From contig CAIJIT010000139.1 of assembly GCA_903820745.1 (NCBI GenBank), forward strand, positions 30,927 through 94,926: DNA of 64,000 bases, written 5' to 3'. The stretch comes from an uncultured Burkholderiales bacterium (GTDB taxonomy: Bacteria; Pseudomonadota; Gammaproteobacteria; Burkholderiales; Burkholderiaceae_C). The position numbers and the translations under genes were made by a program. The notes beneath the pieces were generated by a model, which worked only from the letters and a program-made list of their open reading frames with translations, was not told the DNA's origin and did not search any database. Below are positions 8,310 to 16,291 of this stretch, piece after piece; the first letter of the stretch is position 1, and the number at the start of each line of letters is the position of its first letter.

Positions 8310-8699
8310 TCAGCTCACCTGCAAAAGGGTAAAGACGGGATAAGGCGGCTGCTCGCCGCCGCCAGGATGCATCCGCACCTTGACCCGGGTGCCAATCTGA
8401 ACGTTTTCGGGTGGCAGATCTTCGACCCGGCTCATCATTCTGAAGCCCTCGTCGACATCAATCAGCGCCACGTTGTACGGCGTCTGGTCTTTGCGATAGA
8501 CCGTCGTGGTGGCATAAACCGTTCCCAGGCCGGCGCTTTCGCGCCATTCCAGATCGGCCGATCCGGAGACCGGGGCGATCACGCGCGGGTAGAAAAATGC
8601 GCGTCCCGTGCTGGCATCAACCTGGTAGGCCAGCTTGCCTTCCCGGCAGTAGGCGAGGTAGGTATTCAGCGGTGAAGCTGGCGGTTCAATGTTTTGCAT
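8310..8699 (-). CDS. DUF35 OB-fold protein, partner of the thiolase-like enzyme
   Basis: 129 residues. An N-terminal helix-turn region (SPLNTYLAYCREGKL) is followed by an OB-fold with the family strand pattern (GLGTVYATTTVYR, PYNVALIDVDEGFRMMSRV, IGTRVKVRM). The rubredoxin-like zinc ribbon that normally has four Cys is degenerate: only one Cys remains in this region. I chose the ATG at 8699 because GAGGG stands just upstream and the start overlaps the end of the acyl-CoA synthetase gene by 14 bases. DUF35 proteins form obligate complexes with thiolase-like partners such as the neighbouring gene product. Confidence 0.8.
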   Translation of the reverse strand: MQNIEPPASPLNTYLAYCREGKLAYQVDASTGRAFFYPRVIAPVSGSADLEWRESAGLGTVYATTTVYRKDQTPYNVALIDVDEGFRMMSRVEDLPPENVQIGTRVKVRMHPGGGEQPPYPVFTLLQVS

Positions 8700-10854
8700 G
8701 CTTACCCTCAAGCTGGTTTTGCAGAACAATCAAGGCATCGGCCACATAAGCGCCGTCACCCTCGTGCGACACCAAGACCGGATTGATGTCGATTTCGGCG
8801 ATCTGGTCGCGATGCTCGTGAGCGACTTGCGCGACGCGGACGAGCATTTCGGCGAGGGCGGCAATATCGGCATGTGGCTGTCCGCGATAGCCGGTCAGCA
8901 GTGGATAGGACTTCAATTCCTGCAGCATGCTGCGGGCCTGCGGCAGATCGAACGGGGCGAAGCGATACGAGACATCGCGAATCAGTTCGACGAAGACGCC
9001 GCCCAGGCCCACCATGACGAGCGGACCGAAGCAGGGGTCGTTGCGCACGCCAATGATGACTTCGACGCCCTTCAACTGGCGCTGCACCAGCAAGCCATCG
9101 ATCTGCGCTTGCGGCGCCAGGCGGCCGATCGCGGCCAGCATGTTCGACGCAGATTCCTTCAGCTGATCCAGGCTGGTGATATCAAGCACCACGCCGCCGA
9201 CTTCGGTTTTGTGAAGGATGTCCGGCGAGCTGATCTTCAGAACCAGCGGGCCCTTGAAAGGCAATGCATCCAAGCGGGCCAGCTCTTTCGGACTGAGCAG
9301 GATTTCCGGTACCGGCGTGATGCCCGCCTGGTCGAAAAAACGCTTGGCAGCGTATTCGTTGATGACGCCCTGCGCGTTGGCAGCGGGCAAGGCGCTGATC
9401 ACCGTGGCGGGCGTAGCGGCCGCAGCAGCCGCAGCATCGGCCGGCCGATATTGCCGCTGGCGCTGCGCGAACTTGGCCAGCGCTGCCGCGGCAAAGGTCG
9501 CGCGGCCCGGCGTGGCATGCCAGGAGATATGCAGCCTTTCCAGCGCGAGGATTTCCTGGTTGTTGCGGTCCGGCGGCGCGCCCCAGGCGACGAGGATAGG
9601 TTTGCCGCTGCTGGCCTGGATGTTGGCGAGAATTTCGAGCTGTTCGCCTTTGGCCAGGGTCTGCGCGGCGCGCATCAGGATCAGGTCGACGTTGGGGTCT
9701 TCGGCGACGATCCTGACCGCCCGGTTGAAATGTGAAGCGTCGTTCAATACCTGGGCCGTCAGATCGAAGGGGTTGTCCAGCGTGGCATATTCCGGCAAGA
9801 ATTCCCTGAGCGCGACATCGCTGCCTGGAGTCAATGTGCTCAGGGCAAGGCCGGACTGTTCGCAGCAATCGGCAAACAACACACCGGCGCCACCCGACAC
9901 CGTGATGATCGCGGCGCGGTTTCCCGCCGGCAGCTTGCGCGAGCCAAAGGCGCGAGCGATGTCGATCAGGTCCTCGACTTCATGAATTTCAATGAAGGCG
10001 CCGGTTGCGAAGGCAGTGCGGTAAAACTGGTAGTCGGAGGTGACGTTTGCCGTGTGCGAAGCGGCTGCCTGCCGGCCCCGGTCGGAGTTGCCCACTTTCC
10101 AGACCAGGATCGGCTTGCCCAGCGCCAGCGCGCGCTCGCCAAGCCGGCGCAGGCGTTGGCCGTCCCGGATGCCTTCGAGATAGGTCGCGACGATTTTGAT
10201 ATCGTCCTGCTCGATGAAATATTCAAGAAAATCCAAGGTCCCCAAGTCTGTTTCATTGCCGGTCGAGACAACATAGTTGAAGCCGATCCCGGCATATTGC
10301 GCATGGCCCAGCACGCCGTAGCCAAATCCACCGCTTTGGCTGACCAGGGCCAGCTCGCCCGGGCGAAGCGCGTTGTTCAGAAAAATCGCGCCGAAGCCGC
10401 AGAGGGCGCGATTGCGCAAGTTCATGATGCCCTGGCAGTTGGGGCCGACGACGCGAACGCCGCTGACCCGGATCGCCGCTTCGAGCTCAGCCTGCGCCTG
10501 GGCCCCTTTTGCGCCGATTTCGTTGAAGCCCGCCGAGAGCACGACAGCGAATGAAATGCCGGCCTTGCCACAGGCGAGCAGGGTCGCCGGCACATGGCTG
10601 CCGCCGATGCAGATGATGGCGACATCGCAGGGCTGGGGCAAATCACCGACCGAGTGGTAGCAGGCCAGGTCTTCGACCGACTCGTACTTGCTGTTGACCG
10701 GATAAATCGCGCCGGCGTAACCGTTGACGCGCAGCGCCGCCAAGGCCTGGGCGCCGATGCGTCCCTTGCCTGGCGACGCGCCGATGACGGCGATGCCGCG
10801 GGGGTTGAACAGCCGGAACAAATCCGGTCCGATGGAGGGGGAGGCGTTGGACAC
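8686..10854 (-). CDS. ADP-forming acyl-CoA synthetase (fused alpha/beta subunits)
   Basis: 722 residues. Domain order is CoA-binding Rossmann (GIAVIGASPGKGRIG), two succinyl-CoA-ligase-like flavodoxin domains with the phosphohistidine in AASHTANVTS, a linker around residue 490, and a C-terminal ATP-grasp domain (GPLVLKISSPDILHKTEVGGVVL). These enzymes convert a carboxylic acid, ATP and CoA to acyl-CoA, ADP and phosphate, so this is the likely entry step of the operon. The start is a GTG at 10854. Length matches single-chain NDP-forming synthetases and Pat-like homologues, but the GNAT domain of Pat is absent. Confidence 0.88.
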   Translation of the reverse strand: MSNASPSIGPDLFRLFNPRGIAVIGASPGKGRIGAQALAALRVNGYAGAIYPVNSKYESVEDLACYHSVGDLPQPCDVAIICIGGSHVPATLLACGKAGISFAVVLSAGFNEIGAKGAQAQAELEAAIRVSGVRVVGPNCQGIMNLRNRALCGFGAIFLNNALRPGELALVSQSGGFGYGVLGHAQYAGIGFNYVVSTGNETDLGTLDFLEYFIEQDDIKIVATYLEGIRDGQRLRRLGERALALGKPILVWKVGNSDRGRQAAASHTANVTSDYQFYRTAFATGAFIEIHEVEDLIDIARAFGSRKLPAGNRAAIITVSGGAGVLFADCCEQSGLALSTLTPGSDVALREFLPEYATLDNPFDLTAQVLNDASHFNRAVRIVAEDPNVDLILMRAAQTLAKGEQLEILANIQASSGKPILVAWGAPPDRNNQEILALERLHISWHATPGRATFAAAALAKFAQRQRQYRPADAAAAAAATPATVISALPAANAQGVINEYAAKRFFDQAGITPVPEILLSPKELARLDALPFKGPLVLKISSPDILHKTEVGGVVLDITSLDQLKESASNMLAAIGRLAPQAQIDGLLVQRQLKGVEVIIGVRNDPCFGPLVMVGLGGVFVELIRDVSYRFAPFDLPQARSMLQELKSYPLLTGYRGQPHADIAALAEMLVRVAQVAHEHRDQIAEIDINPVLVSHEGDGAYVADALIVLQNQLEGKHAKH

Positions 10855-10881
10855 GAGAGTTCTATGCGGCCGGATCGGCCA

Positions 10882-12045
10882 TCAATGTGAAGGCAAGGCG
10901 AGCACGTTGCGGGCGATCAGGTTGCGCTGAATTTCGCTGCTGCCCGCACCAATCGTGACCCAGCGCGCTGTAAAGAACGGGCTGACCAGGTCGACTTTTT
11001 CGCCGCCCATATCGTGATCGCCCGGGATGGACGAGTACTCGCCGCTGGACTCGAACATCAGGTCGGCGATGCGTTGCAATGTTTCGGTGGCCCAGATTTT
11101 CAGCATCGACACTTCGGTGCCCAAGGTTCCGCCTTGCTTGATGACTTCCACGTAACGCCGATAGGCAGCTGACAAATCGGCAACATCGGCACTGACCTGG
11201 GCGAACCGGTCAACGAATCCCTGATCGTTGAACAGGCCGCGCTGACGGGCGGTCAGCTCCAGGCGCCCCAGCACATATTGGCAACGCTTCGGGCTGCCGG
11301 TAAAAATGCGCTCGAAGCCCAGCAGGGCCTTGGCCAGCGTCCAGCCTTGATTGATTTCTCCGACCAGATTGCCGCGCGGGACGCGGACGTCGTCCAGGAA
11401 AACCTGGCAAAACTCCTCATGGCCGGCCAGGTTGCGGATCGGACAGATGGTCACTCCGGCCACGCGCAAGTCGATCAACAAAAAACTGATGCCGGCCTGC
11501 TTCTTGACGTTCGGATCGGTGCGCACCAGCGCAAACATATGGGTGGCGTCCTGCGCCAGCGTGGTCCATATTTTCTGGCCATTGACGACGAATTCGTCGC
11601 CTTCCAACACCGCGCGCGTTTGTACGCTGGCCAGGTCGGAGCCCGTGTTCGGTTCGGAATATCCCTGGCACCAGATATGTTCGAAGGACAGAATTTTCGG
11701 CAAATAGAACTGCTTTTGCTCGGTTGATCCGAACTTGATCAGCAGCGGCCCGACATTGACCACGCCCATGTCCGGCGCACGGCCGACGCCGGCGCGTTCT
11801 TGTTCCTCCATGAAGATCACCAGTTTGCTGGCGTCCAGTCCCATGCCGCCGTATTCAAGCGGCCAATTCGGCGCGATCCAGCCCTTTTGATGCAATGTCT
11901 GCGTCCAGTCGCGAATTTCGCTCCAGCGGAAACGGCGCAGTTGGTGCCGAAGTTCGTCGGGATAGGCCGATTCGAAGAATTCCCGCAACTGCATGCGAAA
12001 ATCATCGTCAGGCAGGGAGTTCAGTTCAGCAACTGTTGTCGTCAT
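10882..12045 (-). CDS. Acyl-CoA dehydrogenase, probable catalytic chain of a pair
   Basis: 387 residues. Typical elements are CQGYSEPNTGSDLAS, FVVNGQKIWTT and the C-terminal GAGSSEIQRNLIARNVL. At the position used by medium-chain enzymes for the catalytic base the residue is Ala. A Glu in GFERIF, at the place used by isovaleryl-CoA dehydrogenase, can serve instead. The ATG at 12045 begins the family-like N-terminus, and the longer frame upstream lies inside the next gene. It forms an adjacent pair with the gene at 12071, suggesting a heteromeric FAD enzyme making the 2-enoyl-CoA. Confidence 0.88.
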   Translation of the reverse strand: MTTTVAELNSLPDDDFRMQLREFFESAYPDELRHQLRRFRWSEIRDWTQTLHQKGWIAPNWPLEYGGMGLDASKLVIFMEEQERAGVGRAPDMGVVNVGPLLIKFGSTEQKQFYLPKILSFEHIWCQGYSEPNTGSDLASVQTRAVLEGDEFVVNGQKIWTTLAQDATHMFALVRTDPNVKKQAGISFLLIDLRVAGVTICPIRNLAGHEEFCQVFLDDVRVPRGNLVGEINQGWTLAKALLGFERIFTGSPKRCQYVLGRLELTARQRGLFNDQGFVDRFAQVSADVADLSAAYRRYVEVIKQGGTLGTEVSMLKIWATETLQRIADLMFESSGEYSSIPGDHDMGGEKVDLVSPFFTARWVTIGAGSSEIQRNLIARNVLALPSH

Positions 12046-12070
12046 GATCGGTAGCCTTGGCATGCGGGCG

Positions 12071-13192
12071 CTATTGGAGGTAGGTGGCGCGGAAGTATTC
12101 GCGTCGTTGCCGGGTTCCGTTGCCCAGCCAGGCCGACAGCACCATCGCGCGTTTGACCAGACATCCCAGGTCGTATTCGTCCGTGTAGCCGATGGCGCCG
12201 TGCAACTGGACCGAGTCCTTGACGATGCGTAGCGCGGCGTCAGAGCATCTGGCCTTGGCGCGCGCAACCGTCGCGACCAATTCCGCTCCGTTCAAGCCAG
12301 CGGCGACTGCTTCGAGCGCTTCACTCAGGACCGAAAAACTCAGATCTTTCTGCACGAACATGTCGGCCGCCTTGTGCTGCAGAGCTTGGAAGCTGCCGAT
12401 GGCCTGCCCGAACTGGACGCGGGTACGCATGTACTCCAGCGTCAATTTCAGCGCCGCAGACATCACGCCATAGAGCTCGGCACTGGCTGACAAGGTCCCG
12501 TAGACAAGCGCCTTGTCGAGGATTCGCGCGACTTCCTTGCCGCTGGCAAGAACCTGCGTGACCGGTGCGTCGCTCAGGCTGATGGTTTGATAGCAGGTAC
12601 CGTCGACGGCATATTCATCGCCGCGCTCAATCCCCGGGGCCTGCGCGGCCACAAGACAGAGGCTGGTGGTGCCCTGGTTGGCCGCGACCACAATGTAGAA
12701 ATCCGGTTGCCCATCGGAGACGATCAGGGTCTTCCGACCATTGACGACTAGTTCGTCGCCTGGGCCGCTGAGCGCGGTCTCGAGACGTTCGGCCTCGTCG
12801 GGGAAGCGAGTCTCCTTCCAGGCCAGCGCGTAGCAGCGCTGTGCACTCATCAGGTCGCTCAAATGGGACGCGATGTCAGCACCCTTGCTTTCGCTCAAGA
12901 CCACCGAGCTCATCACAGCGCAAGCGGAAAAAGGCGAGGCTACGGCGATGCGTCCCAGCTCCTCGGAAATGACCGCCATTTCGCGCACGCCCAGACCGAC
13001 CCCGCCCAGATCTTCAGGAACCAGCACGCCCAGCCAGCCCTGGTCTGCGAAGGCCTGCCAAAGTGCCTCGGACTGTTCTCTTGAGCCGCGCTGTATCGCG
13101 CGGGCCAGGTTCATGCCGCCCAGTTTCTGCAACGCCGTTTTCGATGCGCTCGAGAGCATCGAGCGGGTTTCGTCGTCCACCGTGGAATTCAT
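12071..13192 (-). CDS. Acyl-CoA dehydrogenase, second chain of the pair
   Basis: 373 residues, diverged from its neighbour. It keeps the FAD-interface motif RVQFGQAIGSFQALQH and the helix around QLHGAIGYTDEYDL, which the first chain lacks. Its middle domain is degenerate (no SEP-TGSD motif), and no clear catalytic Glu is visible. This complementarity resembles paired acyl-CoA dehydrogenases of steroid side-chain catabolism, in which each chain supplies part of the FAD and active site. Only 25 bases separate the two genes. Confidence 0.85.
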   Translation of the reverse strand: MNSTVDDETRSMLSSASKTALQKLGGMNLARAIQRGSREQSEALWQAFADQGWLGVLVPEDLGGVGLGVREMAVISEELGRIAVASPFSACAVMSSVVLSESKGADIASHLSDLMSAQRCYALAWKETRFPDEAERLETALSGPGDELVVNGRKTLIVSDGQPDFYIVVAANQGTTSLCLVAAQAPGIERGDEYAVDGTCYQTISLSDAPVTQVLASGKEVARILDKALVYGTLSASAELYGVMSAALKLTLEYMRTRVQFGQAIGSFQALQHKAADMFVQKDLSFSVLSEALEAVAAGLNGAELVATVARAKARCSDAALRIVKDSVQLHGAIGYTDEYDLGCLVKRAMVLSAWLGNGTRQRREYFRATYLQ

Positions 13193-13266
13193 GCTTGCGC
13201 CTTCAAATCAGGAAAACAGGGCTTTTTTGATCGACCTTGATCGTCCGAGCCGCCGGCAGACGGCCT

Positions 13267-14127
13267 TCAGCCGCGTATCTCCGCAATGCCGTTATTCAGC
13301 ACTACCGCGTCCCGAGCCGGGACCAGCGCGCGGAAACTCACCTTTTCCCCGTCGCGCCAGATTTCGGTGCGGATGATTTCGCCTGGATAAACGGGCGCCG
13401 AAAAGCGCGCGTCGATCGCGATCAGTTTTGTCGGGTCGTAGTTGCACAGAGTTTTCAAAATCGCGTGCCCGGCAACGCCGAACGTGCACAAGCCATGCAA
13501 TATCGGCCCCGAGAATCCGGCGGCTCGTCCGACTGCCGGTTCGATATGCAAGGGGTTGCGATCCCCGCTCAGGCGGTAGATCAAAGCGGCCTGCGGCAGC
13601 GTTGCCAGATCGCAGACGAAGTCGGGTGCCCGGTCGGGAATCTGCTGCATCGGCTTGGACTGGCTTGTGGGGCCGTCGAAACCACCGTCCGCTCTGCAGA
13701 ACGTTGTCGCACTTGCCGAGAAAACCAGATCACCGCTGTTCTTTTCGTAGACCTTGCGCTCTGAGTAGATCAAGGCGCCTTTTTCTTTGCCCTTGTCGAC
13801 GATATGCGTCACTTCGGTGTTGCCGACCAGTTCGCCCTCGGGCGGAATCGGCTTGAAAAGACGTATGCCCTGTTCCGCATGCACCAGCTTGGCACGGGTG
13901 ACGCCGGCCTCGGCTTTATAGAGCCAGCCCCAGGGATAGCCCAGGATCGTGGCCATGGTCGGCAAGGTCAGCAGTTCTTTTTCATAAACGAAACGCAGCT
14001 GCTGGCCATCCAATGGATCCTGGCCCAACCCGATGCCCAGGGCATACAGGATCGAGTCGTTGGCGGTGTAGCGATGGGCGAGCCCTTCGATCTTCCAGTT
14101 CTTCAGTCGTTCATAGTTCAGTGGCAT
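13267..14127 (-). CDS. MaoC-type (R)-specific 2-enoyl-CoA hydratase
   Basis: 286 residues, a double hot-dog protein of the hydratase-2 type. The N-terminal half is the non-catalytic hot-dog (YALGIGLGQDP, then LGYPWGWL). The C-terminal half has the hydratase-2 motif YRLSGDRNPLHIEP followed by GFSGPILHGLCTFG, with catalytic Asp and His. It would add water to the enoyl-CoA made by the dehydrogenase pair, giving the (3R)-hydroxy product expected by the MFE-2-like SDR of the same operon. The ATG at 14127 fits the family start. Confidence 0.88.
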   Translation of the reverse strand: MPLNYERLKNWKIEGLAHRYTANDSILYALGIGLGQDPLDGQQLRFVYEKELLTLPTMATILGYPWGWLYKAEAGVTRAKLVHAEQGIRLFKPIPPEGELVGNTEVTHIVDKGKEKGALIYSERKVYEKNSGDLVFSASATTFCRADGGFDGPTSQSKPMQQIPDRAPDFVCDLATLPQAALIYRLSGDRNPLHIEPAVGRAAGFSGPILHGLCTFGVAGHAILKTLCNYDPTKLIAIDARFSAPVYPGEIIRTEIWRDGEKVSFRALVPARDAVVLNNGIAEIRG

Positions 14128-14180
14128 TTGAATGGTTCCTGGTTCACAAGCATGGGGTGTGGCAGCAGTCGGCGCGAATG

Positions 14181-15143
14181 TCAGTCTTTCTTGATGTCGG
14201 CTTTCCGGATGATTTCTGCCCATTTCTGGGAATCGATCTGGATTCGTTGTGCCGACTGTTCCGGACTGCTCGGGAAAGGCTCGTTGCTGTTGTCGAGGTA
14301 GGTCTTGCGGAGTTCCGGGCTGTCGAGCGCTTTCAATAGCGCCGCATTGAGCTTTTGCACAATCGGCTTTGGCGTATTTGCAGGCGCCAGAATGGCCCAG
14401 AAGGTTTCAAGGTTGTAGCCCGTCAGACCCGCTTCGTCCAGCGTGGGGACGTCCGGCAGCAGCGCAGACCTGGTCTTGGAAGAGACTGCCAGCGCGCGAA
14501 GTTTTCCGGCCTTGATGTTGGGGAGAACCGACGACAGCCCAGGAAACGCCATGTCCACCCGGCCGCTGAGCAGGTCGAGCATCATCGGTCCAGCGCCCGC
14601 GTAGGGCACGTGAACCATGCGGATCCCCGTCATGCTGTTGAAGAGTTCAGCGGCCAGATGACCGACATTGCCCACGCCGGCCGATCCGTAATTCAGCTGA
14701 CCGCCCTTGGATTTTCCCAAGGCGATCAGTTCCTTGACGTTTTTGGCTGGCACTGAAGGGTGGGTCACCAGCACGAATTGCGAGGTCGCCGCGATACCGA
14801 CCGGACTGAAATCTTTCACCGTGTCGTAAGGCACCGGCCCCAGGTGTTGGGAAATCGTCAGCGCGCCATTGCTGCCGAGCAGAATGGTGTATCCGTCAGG
14901 CTGAGCCTGTGCCACCAAACTGGCGCCGACCACGCCGCCGGCTCCGCCCCGGTTGATGACGACGATGGATTCGCCCAGCAATTCGCCGAGCTTCAAGGCC
15001 AGAGGCCGGGCAATCAGATCCGCCGTGCCGCCTGGCGCAAATGGCACGATCATGCGGATCGGCCGCGAAGGGTATTCGTCGGCAGTTGCCGAGGCAGCCA
15101 GAAAAATCTGGAATGCCAGGATGAAGAAAATACGGTAGCGCAT
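14181..15143 (-). CDS. Bug/TctC-family periplasmic solute receptor, first gene of the operon
   Basis: 320 residues from the ATG at 15143, which has an ideal AAGGAGA ribosome site and begins a signal peptide (FFILAFQIFLAASATA). Bug signatures are YPSRPIRMIVPFAPGGTADLIARP, INRGGAGGVVGASLVAQAQPDGYT, LNYGSAGVGNVGHLA and VPYAGAGPMMLDLL. It is a different paralogue from the Bug gene at 6133, so the operon encodes two receptors and no permease. Confidence 0.92.
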   Translation of the reverse strand: MRYRIFFILAFQIFLAASATADEYPSRPIRMIVPFAPGGTADLIARPLALKLGELLGESIVVINRGGAGGVVGASLVAQAQPDGYTILLGSNGALTISQHLGPVPYDTVKDFSPVGIAATSQFVLVTHPSVPAKNVKELIALGKSKGGQLNYGSAGVGNVGHLAAELFNSMTGIRMVHVPYAGAGPMMLDLLSGRVDMAFPGLSSVLPNIKAGKLRALAVSSKTRSALLPDVPTLDEAGLTGYNLETFWAILAPANTPKPIVQKLNAALLKALDSPELRKTYLDNSNEPFPSSPEQSAQRIQIDSQKWAEIIRKADIKKD

Positions 15144-15239
15144 TTTGTCTCCTTGGGATGCAGAGCATCGCTTGATGTCGCGCCGGTTCGATGTGTATTG
15201 CAAAGCCGATCACTGCGGCTTCATAGGTGGCGTCGATCG

Positions 15240-15268
15240 ATGATAGGGGATCGATTTGGATGCAGCAA
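15240..15268 (-). promoter_or_regulatory. Candidate promoter of the CoA-thioester operon
   Basis: Read on the minus strand there is a -35 box TTGCTG (15263-15268), a 17-base spacer, and a -10 box TATCAT (15240-15245, five of six consensus matches). Transcription would begin near 15233, about 90 bases before the first start codon. A LysR-type box is centred near -64 relative to that point, where LysR activators bind. Read by eye. Confidence 0.4.
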
Positions 15269-15289
15269 ATGATGGTTTTAGGCACTGCT

Positions 15290-15304
15290 ATCTAATTTTT
15301 AGAT
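15290..15304 (-). promoter_or_regulatory. LysR-type T-N11-A box
   Basis: ATCTAATTTTTAGAT has 6-base inverted arms and satisfies T-N11-A (T at 15291, A at 15303), the LysR-family recognition pattern. It lies upstream of the only promoter-like sequence in front of the operon whose far end adjoins a lysR gene. Regulation by that LysR is inference. Confidence 0.5.
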
Positions 15305-15379
15305 GGACAGTCGCGCTCACGCGGAGGCGCTGCATGCCCCGGCTTTGAAGTGGAGCAGGATTTTTCCGCCTGGATTTGT

Positions 15380-15447
15380 TCGAAAAAACCCATTCAGTCT
15401 GAGGGTAAAGCCGGGAGCAAGCGCCGCGCCAGGACGGTCATACTTGC
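15380..15447 (+). repeat. Intergenic direct repeat, copy 1
   Basis: The element starts CGAAAAAACCCATTCAGT, continues with GAGGGTAAA, and after about 20 less similar bases ends CGGTCATACTTGCC. A second copy in the same orientation begins at 16049. Copy 1 ends 54 bases before the cupin gene. The 358-base gap 15144-15501 holds this repeat plus the promoter and LysR box of the opposite operon, and I see no gene in it. Confidence 0.6.
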
Positions 15448-15501
15448 CCCGCGGCGCTTGAATTCGCGGCCCGCTGGCACCCAAAACCCACAAGGAGACC
15501 T

Positions 15502-15891
15502 ATGAAAAAGACCATCTTGGCCGCGGGAATCGCGGTTTTTGCCTTGACCGGCATCGCGCTTGCCCAGCAGGCCGGCTTCACGCGCATCGCGCTGCAGACC
15601 CAGGACCTCAGTGCACCCGGCCGGGTCGCCGTGCAGGCCAGGGCCGAATTCGAGCCCGGGGTGGCGGCGGGCAGGCACACCCATCCGGGCGAAGAGCTGG
15701 GCTATGTGCTCGAAGGCCAGTTGGAACTGCGCATCGATGGTCAGGCGCCCAGAATCGTCAAAGCCGGCGAGACCTTCTTCGTGTCTGCGGGTCTGGTGCA
15801 TGACGGCGTGAATACCGGCAGCAGCAAGGCCAAGGTACTGGCCACCTATGTGGTCGAAAAAGGCAAACCGGTGGCGACACCGGCCAATTGA
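15502..15891 (+). CDS. Exported single-domain cupin protein
   Basis: 129 residues with a clean signal peptide (MKKTILAAGIAVFALTGIALA). The cupin metal motif is complete: GRHTHPGEELGYVLEG supplies two His and a Glu, and the second motif around ETFFVSAGLVHDGVN supplies another His. It should bind a metal in the periplasm. Small secreted cupins of this type often have unknown substrates. AAGGAGA precedes the ATG. It is flanked on both sides by copies of the same direct repeat. Confidence 0.85.
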   Translation: MKKTILAAGIAVFALTGIALAQQAGFTRIALQTQDLSAPGRVAVQARAEFEPGVAAGRHTHPGEELGYVLEGQLELRIDGQAPRIVKAGETFFVSAGLVHDGVNTGSSKAKVLATYVVEKGKPVATPAN

Positions 15892-16048
15892 TTTCCGGCC
15901 TTCAAGCAGCCAGGCCGACACTTGTTGCCCCGGCCTTTCCCGAAGCGGTTTCGGCCGCCGTTATCCGCTGGAAACGGCGCCATCTCCATGCCGATCGCGA
16001 TGGTCGGCTGGGAAGAAGCCGGGCTGACCCGCGCCGCGCTGTGCCGGC

Positions 16049-16116
16049 TCGAAAAAATCCATTCAGTCCGAGGGAAACCTCGCTCGGATGAGCCGAATTT
16101 GATCGGTCATACTTGC
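16049..16116 (+). repeat. Intergenic direct repeat, copy 2
   Basis: It shares CGAAAAAATCCATTCAGTC, GAGGGAAA and CGGTCATACTTGC with copy 1, at closely similar internal spacing. It lies in the 400-base gap 15892-16291 between the cupin gene and the metalloprotease-like gene, about 175 bases before the latter. No convincing gene is seen in that gap. Confidence 0.6.
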
Positions 16117-16291
16117 TCCGAAGGGTTGCCTGTGCCCTGCTGCCCGCCTTGCGGCGGCAACCGGTCAAAGCTCGACCACAGCCCTTTTTTCGCGTCTGGC
16201 CGATCGCCGCCGACAGAGTGGCGCTGGCTCGCCTGCGGCTGAAGCTGCAGCGCCGCAGGCAAGTTCTGCTACCGTTCGCGGCTCGAACGGA

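Noticed and set aside
8689..9735. Plus-strand open frame of 348 codons opposite the acyl-CoA synthetase
   Set aside because: His/Gln/Arg/Ala-rich composition typical of antisense frames in GC-rich genes. The minus-strand synthetase is unambiguous.
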